A DNA stretch of 64,000 bases. It comes from Homarus americanus. Lineage: Eukaryota > Arthropoda > Malacostraca > Decapoda > Nephropidae. The notes beneath the pieces were generated by a model. The model did no database searches. It worked only from the letters and a program-made list of their open reading frames with translations, and was not told the DNA's origin. A program made the translations under genes and the position numbers. The number at the start of each line of letters is the position of its first letter. The stretch's first letter is position 1. Location: positions 73,501 through 137,500 of the forward strand of contig NW_024735424.1 of assembly GCF_018991925.1 (NCBI RefSeq). Direction: 5' to 3'. Below are positions 21,235-32,386 of this stretch, piece by piece.

Positions 21235-22245
21235 GAGATTCTGAATTGGATTAGGATTACGGTAAACTGACAGGAAACAAAAGAGTCGGTATTATCGGTA
21301 CAAAATCCAATTGGTTGGGAAACATTACAAGTGGTGTACCTCAGGGCTCAGTACTTGGACCTCTAGACATTAACGATATAGATAAAGGCATTATTGGTAA
21401 CGTATGTAAATTTACTGACGAAACAAAAAAAAAATTCCCATATCCTTAAATCAGTTGAAGGTTCGAAAAGATTACTGAAAGACTATGAAGTGAAAATGTC
21501 AATTGTAACTGAATATAGAAAAGTGTAAAGTTCTAAAACGAGGAAAAGTAAACAGCGGAAGGGGCTATCAGCTGATCACGGTAGAATAGAAAAATCCTAT
21601 TGTAAGAGAATTTGGGGGTAATGATGAGATGGGTCGTAAATAGAGGACAACAATGTGATAAAATACTGTATATACGTAATAAGACAAACAGTAATAGAGT
21701 TTTCATGTTGAAGCGGTAGTATCAGGAGCAGTAATGTTATTTTAAAACTATATCTCGCGCTAGTTAGGCCTCAGTTGAGTATGTTGTTCTGGTCACTGAT
21801 ATAGAATGGATATCTTGCAAGCACAGACAGATGACAAAGTTTATCCCCGGTCATTAGAAACCTTCCATGGAAAGAGAGATTAAGAAAACTGTATTTATAT
21901 TCTCTTGAGAGACGTAGAGTGAGAGACGACATGACCCATCTGTTTAAATAGAAGATGGGGATTAAATAAAGTTGGTTTAGAAAAGTTACTTACACCAACA
22001 AACCGGGAGCGAGCACGTAACACCTGCTTCTAATTAGAGAAATTTACTTTAGAGAGGAATTAAGTTAAACATTGATTCGGAAATAGAGTTTTAGATGAGG
22101 GAAACAAGTTAACAAATACTTCCATTAACTCGAATCGTTGGTAGGTTTAAAATGTATGTGGATTGGACAGATGTAGAGCGATTAATGTTGGATGTTAACA
22201 CGGCTGCCTTGTATGGGTCAGTCAATTGGGTTATTGCAAATTCCT
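21235..22245 (+). mobile_element. LINE relic (reverse transcriptase palm/thumb and C terminus)
   Basis: The plus strand encodes, with stops and frameshifts, NWLGNITSGVPQGSVLGPL, a small deletion, DINDIDKGIIGNVCKFTDET (where living elements have F-A-D-D), then text recognisable as the thumb (NIEKCKVLKRGKVNSGRGY, then LGVMMRWVVN-like) and ILKLYLALVRPQLSMLFWSL. The catalytic Asp pair is mutated (T-D-E). Further decayed C-terminal text (RRWG, TNRERARNTCF) continues to about 22150. It is a dead 5'-truncated copy, of a different subfamily from 17142-18091. Confidence 0.83.
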
Positions 22246-22352
22246 TTATTTTTTAATGTTCTTTTATTCTTATCGTAAATTTAACTTAGCCTAGCCACAC
22301 CGAGCCTAAAGTAACTTAATTTCACTTAAACCTAACGCAGCTACCCTATTCT

Positions 22353-22448
22353 ACCCTAACTATACCTACCCTACCCTACCCTACCCTACCCTACCTTACC
22401 CTACCCTACCCTACCCTACCCTACCCTACCCTACCCTACCCTACCCTA
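22353..22448 (-). repeat. (TACCC)n pentamer array
   Basis: About 19 units of CTACC/TACCC, a one-base variant of the surrounding CCTAA repeats. Confidence 0.93.
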
Positions 22449-22449
22449 A

Positions 22450-22670
22450 CAAAAGTTAAATCATCTTTACCAAAGTTAAGGTAACCTAAGCTAACTTAAC
22501 CCAGTCAAACCTAACCTGCCCCTAACCTTAAAGTTAAACTATCCCTAATCCAATCAAATCTAACCTATCCTGATCTTAATTTAACTTACCTTAACCTAGC
22601 CTAAGTTAACTTAACCTAACCAAACCTAACTACAATACTAACATTAATTTCACACTCTACCCTTCATAAT
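22450..22670 (-). repeat. Degenerate CCTAA field
   Basis: CCTAA/CTTAA/CCAAA pentamer variants. Confidence 0.82.
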
Positions 22671-22681
22671 AACCTAACTGA

Positions 22682-22803
22682 ACCCCCCACCTCACCCCCA
22701 CCTCTCACCTATACCCTCACTCACAATCCTCACTCCACCCTGTCACTCCCACTCCTCACCTCTCACACCCTCCTCACCCCCCACACCTCCACCCTCACCC
22801 CAA
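22682..22803. repeat. CACCC/CTCACC-rich tract
   Basis: C-rich imperfect units such as CCTCACCCCCACCTCTCACC. Low complexity. Confidence 0.75.
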
Positions 22804-23000
22804 CAACTCCTGATTTTTGTATGAAAATTTAGATCGGTTCTGGGTCCGGCCTCAAAGCTGACCTTCAATCTGTGTGGCTTTGTAGTAGTCGTGACCCGAA
22901 GTATTGGCAGTAATCCTCGGCATTCATTATGGCTTCGTGTAAAGGATTAATTCAAGGTTGATTAGGTGATGTTGGGGTAAGATTTTTATCCTGTAACGCT

Positions 23001-23003
<3 letters not shown>

Positions 23004-23031
<28 letters not shown>

Positions 23032-23109
23032 ATCTTTCTCGCCCAGGTGTTGAGGTGAGGTTCTTTACTACTACTACTACTACTATTAATACGAACATCA
23101 ACAACATTA

Positions 23110-23167
<58 letters not shown>

Positions 23168-23190
23168 TCAACAACAACAACAACAACAAC
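23004..23190. repeat. (GT)n, (ACT)n and (CAA)n microsatellites
   Basis: (GT)n 23004-23031; (ACT)n 23067-23085 and 23113-23167; (CAA)n 23169-23190. The open frames here are artefacts. Confidence 0.95.
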
Positions 23191-23328
23191 CACTAGAGCT
23201 ATAAAAGAAAAGTTCTCTACAATTCTCAAGAACAAATTTCTCCTCAAATATCCACAAGAAAAATTTAATTAAACTCTTGTAAATCTTCTCCCTCTGACGT
23301 CAGGTAATTCTCATACTCCTGGGTGTTG

Positions 23329-23329
23329 G

Positions 23330-23405
<76 letters not shown>
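23329..23405. repeat. (GA)n microsatellite
   Basis: About 38 GA units with one AA interruption. Confidence 0.97.
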
Positions 23406-23408
<3 letters not shown>

Positions 23409-23671
23409 TATGACTAGACTCCTATTATCACCTTAAGAATTTTCATTATCATATAAATCCCAAAACTCAAACTTTTTTCATGTCCTAAAAAAAAAAATTA
23501 AAAAATCAATCACTTCAAACAATAACCCAGTTATTCATTTAATACAAACTCTCAACAGAAACTCAAATATATTCTTGTAAATAATCCCTTACTCTGGCGT
23601 TGTTGGGTGGTACAGGTTACGATTCTGGGACCTAGTTACTTTTTTTCCTTCATAGATTGGATGCTGTTGGC

Positions 23672-23673
<2 letters not shown>

Positions 23674-23708
<35 letters not shown>

Positions 23709-23709
23709 G
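23674..23709. repeat. (ATT)n microsatellite
   Basis: About 12 units. Confidence 0.95.
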
Positions 23710-25020
23710 TTCTTAAATTAGTATATCGTATACACAACTATTTAACTTAACTCCTTACGCACATTTCATTTACTAATGTCTCGAGTGGAATCAATGATTG
23801 CTACCTCTTTTCCCTGTGATTGTTCGGGCATTAGATAAATCCAGGGGTGGGTCGGGTAGCTGCAGGTTTTCCGGGGTGAGGAGGAGCTTGTGTTGTGGAG
23901 ACTGCCAGAGACAGCTGAACATTTCATCAAAGGTGGACCTCAGAATACGTTAGGGGAAGTGGCAGAGGGACCTAAGATGATGCAGGGAATATACCAAGGA
24001 GATATAAGGGATATACCATTGATATAAAGGATATACCAATGATATATAAATAATATACCATTGAGAAACACTTTGTCAGAAACACACTCACCAATATCAC
24101 GGTACAAACCTAATGACCCCAATAACGGAGGCATAGATATACGTATAGAGGAATAAAGTTTCTCAACAACTTATAACAATAACAACTATATATAAATCAC
24201 TAATTAACAGTCCTTCCAAATTAACAATAAAGGGCGTAAATTAGATAATGTTGTTTACGTAATCTGGATCTATGTTTGTTGTTTATGTAACCTGGATTTA
24301 TGTTGTTTGCGATTTTTGTCGACAAAGAAAAATGTCCAAAGTTGCCAACTATTTTTTGTGGGTCATCACGATGGTTATAGTGAAGAATATATTTACTTAA
24401 AGAAACAGGATAATAATGAATGAATTAGCAAACAAAATTATTTCTTTTAACTTCGTCTAATTAATTGTCTTTAAAAAATTACTAAAGAATAAATTTATAA
24501 AGGAATAAACTTAATACAAAAATATTTACAAAAATAAACCTATTGAATATCCATATAATCTACAAAATTAATCAAAAAATAATAAAAATATATTAAACCC
24601 AAACAAGATCCTGAAAGAATTGGACCTCGACAAATATTCTACAAAAATAATTTCATCCTGTAAAAAAAATCCTAATTATGTAGACAAAATAACACTTCAA
24701 CTTGTAGACTATATAGAACAATAAATCCGAGAAAATTAGATAAGTAATTTTTTTTTTAAGTAGTGAGAACAAAATCTTCAGATGTTTTAATTAAGTTTAG
24801 GGTGAAGGAAACTTGTACGAGAAGTCTGAGGGAAGAGGATCAGCCAATTATGTCCAATCACTTGATTACTTCCTCGTCAAAAAATGTAGTTTGGTAGTTA
24901 AGAATAAACAAAAATTATTGAAGTTCTTGTTCGCTCAAAGATTTCGATGAATTTCTTTCTGTAGAAACTTGTAGATTATTAAAATATATTTATCATCACT
25001 GACTTTTATATACCAACAAT
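23710..25020. other. AT-rich unique sequence, no gene recognised
   Basis: 24140-25015 is strongly A/T-rich with A and T runs and no open frame of note. At 23990-24070 the motif GATATACCA/ATATACCAATGATAT recurs a few times. Confidence 0.45.
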
Positions 25021-25027
25021 ACTTCAC

Positions 25028-25105
25028 TAGTCAGGGCTCGAACCTGGGATCTCTACATGGGAATTAGGAGCGTTACCACAGCACCAAAATTGACGTGTCG
25101 ATAAG
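25028..25105 (-). mobile_element. tRNA-like sequence or SINE head
   Basis: On the minus strand, TGGTGCTGTGGTAACGCTC resembles an A box and GGTTCGAGCCC is one base from the B-box consensus, at about tRNA spacing. A T-arm (CCAGG-TTCGAGC-CCTGA) can be drawn, but the acceptor stem does not close. It is more likely a tRNA-derived SINE fragment or pseudogene than a functional tRNA. Confidence 0.5.
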
Positions 25106-25116
25106 TTCATTGACCT

Positions 25117-25120
<4 letters not shown>

Positions 25121-25150
<30 letters not shown>
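25121..25150. repeat. (GT)n microsatellite
   Basis: About 14 GT units, one interruption. Confidence 0.95.
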
Positions 25151-25314
25151 TGTGCAGCCGTGGACACTTGATTCATCACCAGTAATTATAACTCTCAGTG
25201 TGTTGCATCTTGATAATGACTTAATTATCCAGTAATGAGATCTACTCCTAAAAATCCACCTCCCTCAAACCTACTCGCGAACAATTTACATTAATGTGAT
25301 TACTCTTTGTTTCT

Positions 25315-25556
25315 CCATGTCCGTCTGTCTGTCTTTCTGTCTTTCTCTCTATCTATGTGAATTTCTCTTATCATTCTCTCTCTCTCACATATTTCTTCTC
25401 ATTTTCTCGTTTTCTCTGACTATTTCTCTTTTTGTAAATTTCTCATTGTGTGATAATGTTTCTCTCTCTATTTTTCTCCCTCTGTTTCTGTCCCTCTTTT
25501 TCATTCTCTCTGTTTCTCTCTCTCTGTTTCTCTCTCCGTTTTTCTCTCTCTTTCAT
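25315..25556. repeat. CT-rich low-complexity tract
   Basis: Degenerate TCTGTCTTTCTCTC text. It supplies most of a 185-codon hydrophobic/Ser-rich open frame (25296-25853) that is an artefact. Confidence 0.85.
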
Positions 25557-25602
25557 ATACAGTTGTTGAAATTATCAGGAGGTGTCTGGGGAACAATTGT
25601 AT

Positions 25603-25712
25603 CAGTTACCCCACCCCACCCCATCCCACCCCACCCCACCCCCACCCACTCCCATCCCACCCCACTCCCACCCCACCCCACCCCACCCCAACCCAACCCA
25701 CATCCCCCCCTC
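25603..25712. repeat. (CCCCA)n pentamer tract
   Basis: Imperfect CCCCA/CCCAT pentamers, G-rich on the minus strand. Confidence 0.92.
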
Positions 25713-25804
25713 TCGGTCGGTAATTTCTGGCACCGTTCACTGACACCGGCGGATGGCACTGATTCCTCACTTTCCAAGATGGATGGATGTGCTACGGTCG
25801 TGTG

Positions 25805-26265
25805 TGGGTTATATTTACAGTCATGGGTGGTCAATACTTACAGTCATGGGTAAGCTATATCAACATTCATGAGTAAGCTATATTAATATTCATGGGTAAG
25901 CTATATCAATATTCATGGGTAAGCTATATCAATATTCATGGGTAAGCTATATCAATATTCATGGGTAAGCTATATCAATATTCATGGGTAAGCTATATTA
26001 ATATTCATGGGTAAGCTATATTAATATTCATGGGTAAGCTATATCAATATTCATGGGTAAGCTATATCAATATTCATGGGTAAGCTATATTAATATTCAT
26101 GGGTAAACTATATCAACCTTCATGGGTAAGCTACTGTGTATCAACATTCATGGGTTGTAATTTTTAGTCACATGCACTATACATAAATCATGGGCTATAT
26201 TTACAGTCATGGGTGGGCTTTAAATACAGTCATGGGCTATTCTCACAGTCATGGATGGGCTCTAT
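25805..26265 (+). repeat. 23-bp minisatellite
   Basis: About 13 units, period 23, core GGGTAAGCTATATCAATATT (or TTAATATT), flanked on both sides by degenerate GTCATGGGT units (25815-25850, 26150-26265). The period is not a multiple of three, so no frame stays open. Confidence 0.95.
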
Positions 26266-26482
26266 AGACATAAAATATAGACCCCAAGTAAATTTGGTCT
26301 CTATAGCTAATGAAACCGTGGCTGGACCTCAGATACAAAATCCTCCTGACCATTCTGTAGGTTTTTTGTAAGTATTTCTGGTGGATTAGTCGACATACGG
26401 GTAACGACTGAGAGAATGTGATCCATTTTGGTGATTAAATGTCTGAGTTCTTTACATTTTATCTATTTTTTGTTTATTTTAG

Positions 26483-26925
26483 GTTCAGTTTTTCTTATTT
26501 TTTGAGGTTCAGTTTGTCTTATTTTTTGAGGTTCGGTTTGCCTTATTTTTTGAGGTTCGGTTTGTTTTATTTTTTGAGGTTCAGTTTGTCTTATTTTTTG
26601 AGGTTCAGTTTGTCTTATTTTTTGAGGTTCGGTTTGTCTTATTTTTTGAGGTTCGGTTTGTCTTATTTTTGAGGTTCGGTTTGTTTTATTTTTTGAGGTT
26701 CAGTTTGTCTTATTTTTGTTCGGTTTGTCCTATTTTTGAGGTTCGGTTTGTCTTATTTTTTGAGGTTCGGTTTGTCTTATTTTTTGAGGTTCGGTTTGCC
26801 TTATTTTTTGAGGTTCGGTTTGTCTTATTTTTTGAGGTTCGGTTTGTTTTATTTTTTGAGGTTCAGTTTGTCTTATTTTTTGAGGTTCAGTTTGTCTTAT
26901 TTTTTGAGGTTCAATTTGTATTTTA
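26483..26925 (+). repeat. 24-bp minisatellite
   Basis: About 18 units, core GAGGTTCGGTTTGTCTTATT, with a deletion at 26718. It yields LRFGLSYF- and FEVRFVLF-type repeats in different frames; these are not proteins in my reading. Confidence 0.95.
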
Positions 26926-27750
26926 TTTCAACATAACTCCGTCTGTCAAGTACAACTCCTACTATTTTCCTATATATAACATATTTCCGGATTCTCAACC
27001 ATAAGCCAAATTTTGCTTCTAAACTGCAAACTTGTGGACTTGTTACCTTGCTTACATTAACCACGTAAAGACATTCAAAGATTTTTCCCATACATAGTTT
27101 TCCTTCTAAATTTGAGTTACATCAAATTATGCCAGTGACTTACTTTAATATTCACGATGATGACTTTCCGCTTCTCAAAACTCAACAGAGAAAAGTCTAT
27201 CTACCTGACGAACCTCTTGAGATGAGGCATTTCGCTGATATATTGTACATCATCGTACCTAAGATACTTGTTATTTCTTAATAGTTTAATCTCTTACGGT
27301 CTCTTCAATATTCTCTTTCGGTTATGTTCAATCTTGCAATCCAGGTATTTTATGTTTTCTAGATGTAAAAATAAAAAAAAACGAACCAAAACAAACACAC
27401 CCGACACATAAACATAATTAGTGAGAGTTTGTAAACATTATTCTCAATTTACCGCCAGATTAGTCGGGATTTCGATGTTTTCTTGTTATGCCAGACGTGT
27501 ATATATTTTCCACTTGCGATTCTCTCTCTTGTAATGCTCTGCGATGCCTCGGTTAGTCTCGTATATTTGAGAAACTTAATTGATAAACATGAACTTAGAT
27601 TAGTATTTATGTTTTTCAGTTGTTAGTGAGTTAATGGAATGTTATATATTACGTTGTTTGAGAAAATAGAATAAATTAGAATTAGAGTTTTTCTTTTGAA
27701 GGGATTGAAATGAATTAGAATGTTTAGTCTCGAGGTATTGGAATGTTTGG
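26926..27750. other. Unique AT-rich sequence, no gene recognised
   Basis: No coding or RNA-gene signal seen. Confidence 0.45.
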
Positions 27751-27751
27751 T

Positions 27752-27856
27752 GGTAATGATTATAGTGGTAGTGGTGCTAGTGGTAGTAGTGATAGTGGTA
27801 GTAGTGATGGTTGTGGTGATGTTAGTGATGGTGATAGTTGTGGTGGTAGTAGCCTA
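27752..27856 (+). repeat. GGT/AGT triplet tract
   Basis: GGTAGTGGTGCTAGTGGTAG-type triplets give a Gly/Ser/Asp-rich start to a 105-codon open frame (27743-28060). The non-repetitive remainder (SSLRHIDYQQNQNHKSLPY onward) has no recognised motif. Confidence 0.85.
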
Positions 27857-28636
27857 AGACACATCGACTACCAGCAGAACCAGAATCACAAGTCACTCCC
27901 ATATGATGACACTGTAGTAAAGTATATGGTGAGACAAGTCATCGTCACCAATTGCATCCAAGCCTTGGTAATGGTGATAATACTTAATAATCACCATTTT
28001 CACCAGAGTCACACCAACAAAATACCTGGTGAAGTCGAGAGTAAAAACGTGACATTCTGAGCACCAATATCACAGACACATTAAATAAAAGGAGGTATTT
28101 TTTTTTAACCATAAATGTAATAATTTCAAACGTCGTTCTAATAGTAACAACAAAACAGTAATCTTCATATCGCGAGGAAGCTAATTGCATTGTTAGCCTT
28201 TATTGGGCAATTATCTCCCAAACACCTGACAATTGATTATTTACAGTATATAGAAAAACAAAACGATAAATTCTCTATATTTAGTTCGTAACATAAAGGG
28301 AAAACAAACTACTGGGCTGGGTCTATCTATTAACATGGTTCCAAATAATAGTGCAACAAAAACACACTCGACAGGGGCCATAAATTTCTTTGCTATCAAA
28401 AACAAAATGACAATTGACAACAATTTCCTTCATAATAATTTCACTTCCGATTCTCCAATTTACAAACGACATCCCAAAAAATATAAATTTGACTCTCCTC
28501 TTGATAAAGTTACACCACTCAAGCGACATCAAACAAAACTTTATATATATATGACTTTACGACCTTTTTTTATCAAATACCTGAACTTTTAAACTTTTAT
28601 CATAGAAAAAGTGTGAAAATTGCTTAACCTAAAGTA
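27857..28636. other. Unique AT-rich sequence, no gene recognised
   Basis: Short overlapping open frames on both strands at 28241-28592 lack motifs and conservation clues. Confidence 0.4.
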
Positions 28637-28792
28637 CAGTCACTCAAAAAACTATCTGTACTTCAGGTGATCGATGAATTTCAGAATGAACACTGTGACT
28701 CCTGTTGTCTCCGTAGGGTTGTCAAAATCCTTCGTCCGTTGTGTCATAATTTCTCACGACAATTTTGCATAGATAGTTTTTTTGAGTGAGTG
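28637..28792 (+). mobile_element. 156-bp Tc1/mariner-like MITE with TIRs and TA duplication
   Basis: The left end is CAGTCACTCAAAAAACTATC and the right end, reverse-complemented, is CACTCACTCAAAAAAACTAT; the inverted repeats are about 21-22 bp with one substitution and one A-run difference. Both ends are flanked by TA (28635-28636 and 28793-28794), the target duplication of Tc1/mariner transposons. There is no coding capacity, so it would depend on a transposase elsewhere. Interior text (AACACTGTGACTCCTGTTGT, GTAGGGTTGTCAAAATCCTT) recurs at 13650-13735 in opposite orientation. Confidence 0.88.
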
Positions 28793-28794
28793 TA

Positions 28795-29018
28795 CATTAA
28801 TCTTAACTGAAGGAGTCTTAGGTCTAGGCTTAAATTTCCATAGTAATGTGTCTTTAGAGATTAGTGTCGAGTGAGATTATTCAAGAAGCTTATTGCATAC
28901 TGGTTATAGGATTAACTGTTAGGCTATTATAACCTCCCCCCCGCCTGGTATATCTTATATGTTCTCTATATACTCAGAATATCCAGTATATATCCCTATA
29001 TCTCTGCTAAATCCACCA
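28795..29018. other. Unique sequence, no gene recognised
   Basis: Nothing seen beyond a C run at 28937-28943 and TATATCC-type repeats. Confidence 0.4.
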
Positions 29019-29023
29019 TAAAA

Positions 29024-29266
29024 GTCCTAACCCAACCCAACCCAACCCAACCCAACCCAACCCAACCTATCCTAACCCAACCTAACCTAACCTAACCTAA
29101 CCTAACTTAACCTAACCCAACCTAACCTAACCTAGCAGCAACCCAACCCAGCCTGCCCAACCCAACCTATCCTAACCCAACCTAACCTAACCTAACCTAA
29201 CCTAACTTAACCTAACCCAACCTAACCTAACCTAACCTAACCTAACCTAACCTAACCTAACCCACC
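29024..29266 (-). repeat. CCCAA/CCTAA telomere-type field
   Basis: (CCCAA)n at the left, (CCTAA)n to the right, with a segment containing CTATCCTAACCCAACCTAAC duplicated (29067 and 29168). Confidence 0.93.
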
Positions 29267-29409
29267 TCCACACCCTCTCCAACGCTCATATTTAAGCCAA
29301 TCAGTAACAATTTAAGTATTTCTGAAGAGTCTCTTAATTTCACATCTAATTACTTACTCCGGAGTCCATCTATAAATAACTCACTAATTATCTCACTGTT
29401 TTCTCCCTT

Positions 29410-29412
<3 letters not shown>

Positions 29413-29461
<49 letters not shown>

Positions 29462-29482
29462 AGACATATAAAGTAGATAATC

Positions 29483-29518
<36 letters not shown>

Positions 29519-29520
29519 GG
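29413..29520. repeat. (GA)n and (CAGA)n microsatellites
   Basis: (GA)n 29413-29456 and (CAGA)n 29483-29518. Confidence 0.96.
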
Positions 29521-29736
29521 AGAGATGGATGCTGCATCATTCAGTACACACAAGGCATCTCTCCTCTTTGCCAGGACTAGATGTGAAATTCTTATTAATA
29601 TTTGAGTGAACTTCCTCCCTCCGTCAAATGGAGTGCAGAAGGCGGAACAGGAGGAGGAGGAGAGGAGAGATAAAGAGGGTAGGGACGGATAGAGATAAGA
29701 GATAGAGTTTGAGGCAGAAATAGATAAAATACGAAG

Positions 29737-29739
<3 letters not shown>

Positions 29740-29807
<68 letters not shown>

Positions 29808-29821
29808 CTATTTTCCCCCAC

Positions 29822-29861
<40 letters not shown>

Positions 29862-29862
29862 G
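29740..29862. repeat. (CT)n and (GT)n microsatellites
   Basis: (CT)n 29740-29804, then (GT)n 29827-29860 after 22 bp. Confidence 0.97.
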
Positions 29863-30007
29863 CCATACGACCTTCTACTACACTCTTGTTTTAACCTTGA
29901 GTACATTTTTAACACAGGATTTGTTCACTCACTCACCTCTTTGTGATATGATTGCAACATTGCACTATCATGTCTAGATAATTTTATGGTGTTGGCTTCT
30001 GCGAGAC

Positions 30008-30104
30008 ATACTGAGGGAGAGACACACTGAGGGAGAGACACACTGAGGGAGAGACACACTGAGGGAGAGACACACTGAGGGAGAGACACACTGAGGGAGA
30101 GAGA
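30008..30104 (+). repeat. 16-bp tandem repeat
   Basis: Six units of ACACTGAGGGAGAGAC, period 16. Confidence 0.95.
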
Positions 30105-30105
30105 T

Positions 30106-30463
30106 ATATATACCTTTGTCTCGCCTTGATCTCTACACTATAACGTTTGAAGCATGAAGGTTAATGTGATTCAGCCTTGGGTTGTGAAATATTGCGATTG
30201 TTTGATAAATAATTGAGATATCCTGACCAAGCAACATTGCAATAAGCCGATGGAAGGCCACTAAACTTGTGTAATTAACAGGTGTTTGTGTAATTAACAG
30301 GTATATATATATGTCAACACTGCAATATGACAGACCGGTACTAACAGGGGTGGAGGTCACGTCAGTGTTTTACTGTACATATGAAGATCTGGGTCCTGAG
30401 AGAGACATGTAATGCTAAAAGAGAAAGACTAGAGAAGTCAGAAAGTTTGGTTAACGAATCTCC

Positions 30464-30469
<6 letters not shown>
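30106..30469. other. Unique sequence, no gene recognised
   Basis: A 19-bp direct duplication (GTGTAATTAACAGGT at 30269 and 30288) is the only structure seen. Confidence 0.4.

Positions 30470-30470
<1 letters not shown>

Positions 30471-30517
<47 letters not shown>
30471..30517. repeat. (GT)n microsatellite
   Basis: About 23 GT units. Confidence 0.97.
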
Positions 30518-30520
<3 letters not shown>

Positions 30521-30647
30521 CGGGTGCCAGTGCGCTATGCATGAAATTGTGTAACTGCATGTATGTATGTATATACACGTGTGTGGACGTTGATGAATTA
30601 CTGTGTAGAGAACCATAAAAAAAACAGAGACAAAAATAGGTCTAATG

Positions 30648-30686
30648 GACAGACAGACAGACAGACAGACAGGCAGATAGACAGGC
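30648..30686. repeat. (CAGA)n microsatellite
   Basis: About eight tetramers, some altered to CAGG. Confidence 0.9.
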
Positions 30687-30949
30687 ACAACACAAAAAAC
30701 CATAATTTCCTCATTCAGTTGTCAAGATTGTTCCATGATAACTAGTTGCAACGTAATTGAGCAAAGTAATTACTTCATTTGACTGTAGAGCAGAACATAC
30801 CCTCAAGCACACACAAGCACCATAGCGCTACCTGTCTCACCTGAGCTCATAACACCACACAATATTGTCTTTAAGCTTGTGTTTACATTGCTTCTCCCTT
30901 CTCACCTGTGTTTTGAAAGTGTTGATAATTTGTAGGTATTTAAATGTCG

Positions 30950-31014
30950 TTTTTATTATTGTTATTGTTATTGTTATTATTATTGTTAATGTTGTTGTTG
31001 TTGTTGTTGTTGTT
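30950..31014. repeat. (ATT/GTT)n microsatellite
   Basis: Interrupted ATT then (GTT)n. Confidence 0.9.
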
Positions 31015-31075
31015 AGTGGTATTTACAATGTATTTCCCTTATAGTTGTTGATAAAAAGTTACTTTAATCGTTTAT

Positions 31076-31156
31076 CTCTTTCTCTCTGTCTATCTGTCTG
31101 TCTGTCTTAATGATTATCTAACTGTATTTATATGTAATCTCTTTTGATGGCATTAA

Positions 31157-31192
<36 letters not shown>

Positions 31193-31250
31193 GCGTTTGT
31201 ATGTCTGTCTCTCTCTCTATCTGCCTGCCTGTCTGTCTGTCCATCGGTCT
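31076..31250. repeat. CT- and CTGT-rich tract
   Basis: (CT)n at 31158-31191 and (CTGT)n at 31095-31108 and 31226-31240. Confidence 0.88.
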
Positions 31251-31340
31251 CCATGCTAACGTAGTGGACGGGAAACCTTACGTGGTGAAGTTCTTAATGA
31301 ATCGTCTGGCTGAGAAGATTGAAATAATTAGTCAGGTGGA

Positions 31341-31862
31341 AGGTCAGCAGGTTAGGTTAGGTTAGGTTATAGGTCAGCAGGTTAAGGTTACGTTAGGATA
31401 GGTTAGGTTATAGGTCAGCAGGTTAAGGTTACGTTATAGGTAAGCAGGTTAGGTTATAAGTCAGTAGGTTAAGGTTACGTTATAGGTCAGCAGGTTAAGG
31501 TTAGATTATAGGTCAGCAGGTTAAGGTTAGATTATAGGTCAGCAAGTTGAGTTGAATTATGAGTCGTGGGTTCAGGTACGTCCCTTAAGGCAACAGGTTA
31601 AGGTTAGGTTATAGGTCAGTAGGTTAAGGTTACGTTTTAGGTCAGCAGGTTATGGTTAGGTTATAGGTCAGTAGGTTAAGGTTACGTTATAGGTCAGTAG
31701 GTTAAGGTTACGTTATAGGTCAGTAGGTTAAGGTTACGTTATAGGTCAGCAGGTTAAGGTTAGAATATAGGTCAGTAGGTTAAGGTTACGTTATAGGTCA
31801 ACAGGTTAAGGTTAGGTTATAGGTCAGCAGGTTAAGGTTAGATTATAGGTCAACAGGTGGTG
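31341..31862 (+). repeat. 26-bp minisatellite built on TTAGG-like text
   Basis: About 18-20 units, core ATAGGTCAGCAGGTTAAGGT followed by TACGTT or TAGATT, with some degenerate units near 31540-31600. Each unit carries AGGTCA. It begins as plain TTAGG at 31350-31370, suggesting growth out of a telomere-type block. Non-coding. Confidence 0.94.
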
Positions 31863-32009
31863 AAGTCAGGTTGCAGGTTAGAAGGTGTTAATAGCAGGTT
31901 CTAGTACTGAACCTTTAGAGGATTAAAACAACAGAATACATTTTTTACTACAGTTACACTAGTTAGAATGAATGGCCACGAATAATGGTAGAGTTTGTGT
32001 GGCTATTCA

Positions 32010-32033
32010 TGAAGAGAGAGAGAGAGAGAGAGA
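32010..32033. repeat. Short (GA)n
   Basis: About 11 units. Confidence 0.95.
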
Positions 32034-32214
32034 TAATATTTTGTACTGTATATATACAAATTAATTTACAAGTAGTTATCGCAATAGAAACACAAACGGC
32101 CCACTTAGCAAATTAAAGGTGCCACAAGTAATTACCATTAACAAGATTCTTTTGCATTAACTGGACAATTTCATTACCCGCATCAGTTTAAATATGTAAA
32201 ATTATGTTATATAC

Positions 32215-32320
32215 CTAACCTAACCTAACCTAACCTAACCTTAGCATAACACTACAGGTGAGAGTAAACACTATGTCCAGTTTTATCTCACAATGATGTT
32301 ATGAATCGACAAAATGAAGT

Positions 32321-32384
<64 letters not shown>
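32215..32384. repeat. (CCTAA)n and (CA)n
   Basis: (CCTAA)n 32215-32240; (CA)n 32323-32385, about 31 units. Confidence 0.96.

Positions 32385-32385
<1 letters not shown>

Positions 32386-32386
<1 letters not shown>

Noticed and set aside
25296..25853. 185-codon hydrophobic frame resembling a membrane protein
   Set aside because: Composition comes from CT-rich DNA (Leu, Ser, Phe) and then (CCCCA)n; no motif or conserved pattern.
26439..27004. Repeated LRFGLSYF / FEVRFVLF peptides
   Set aside because: 24-bp minisatellite open in more than one frame; the frame shifts at a deletion with no loss of openness.
27743..28060. 105-codon frame with Gly/Ser/Asp-rich start
   Set aside because: First third is a GGT/AGT triplet tract; remainder is short, without motif, and overlaps an open frame on the other strand.
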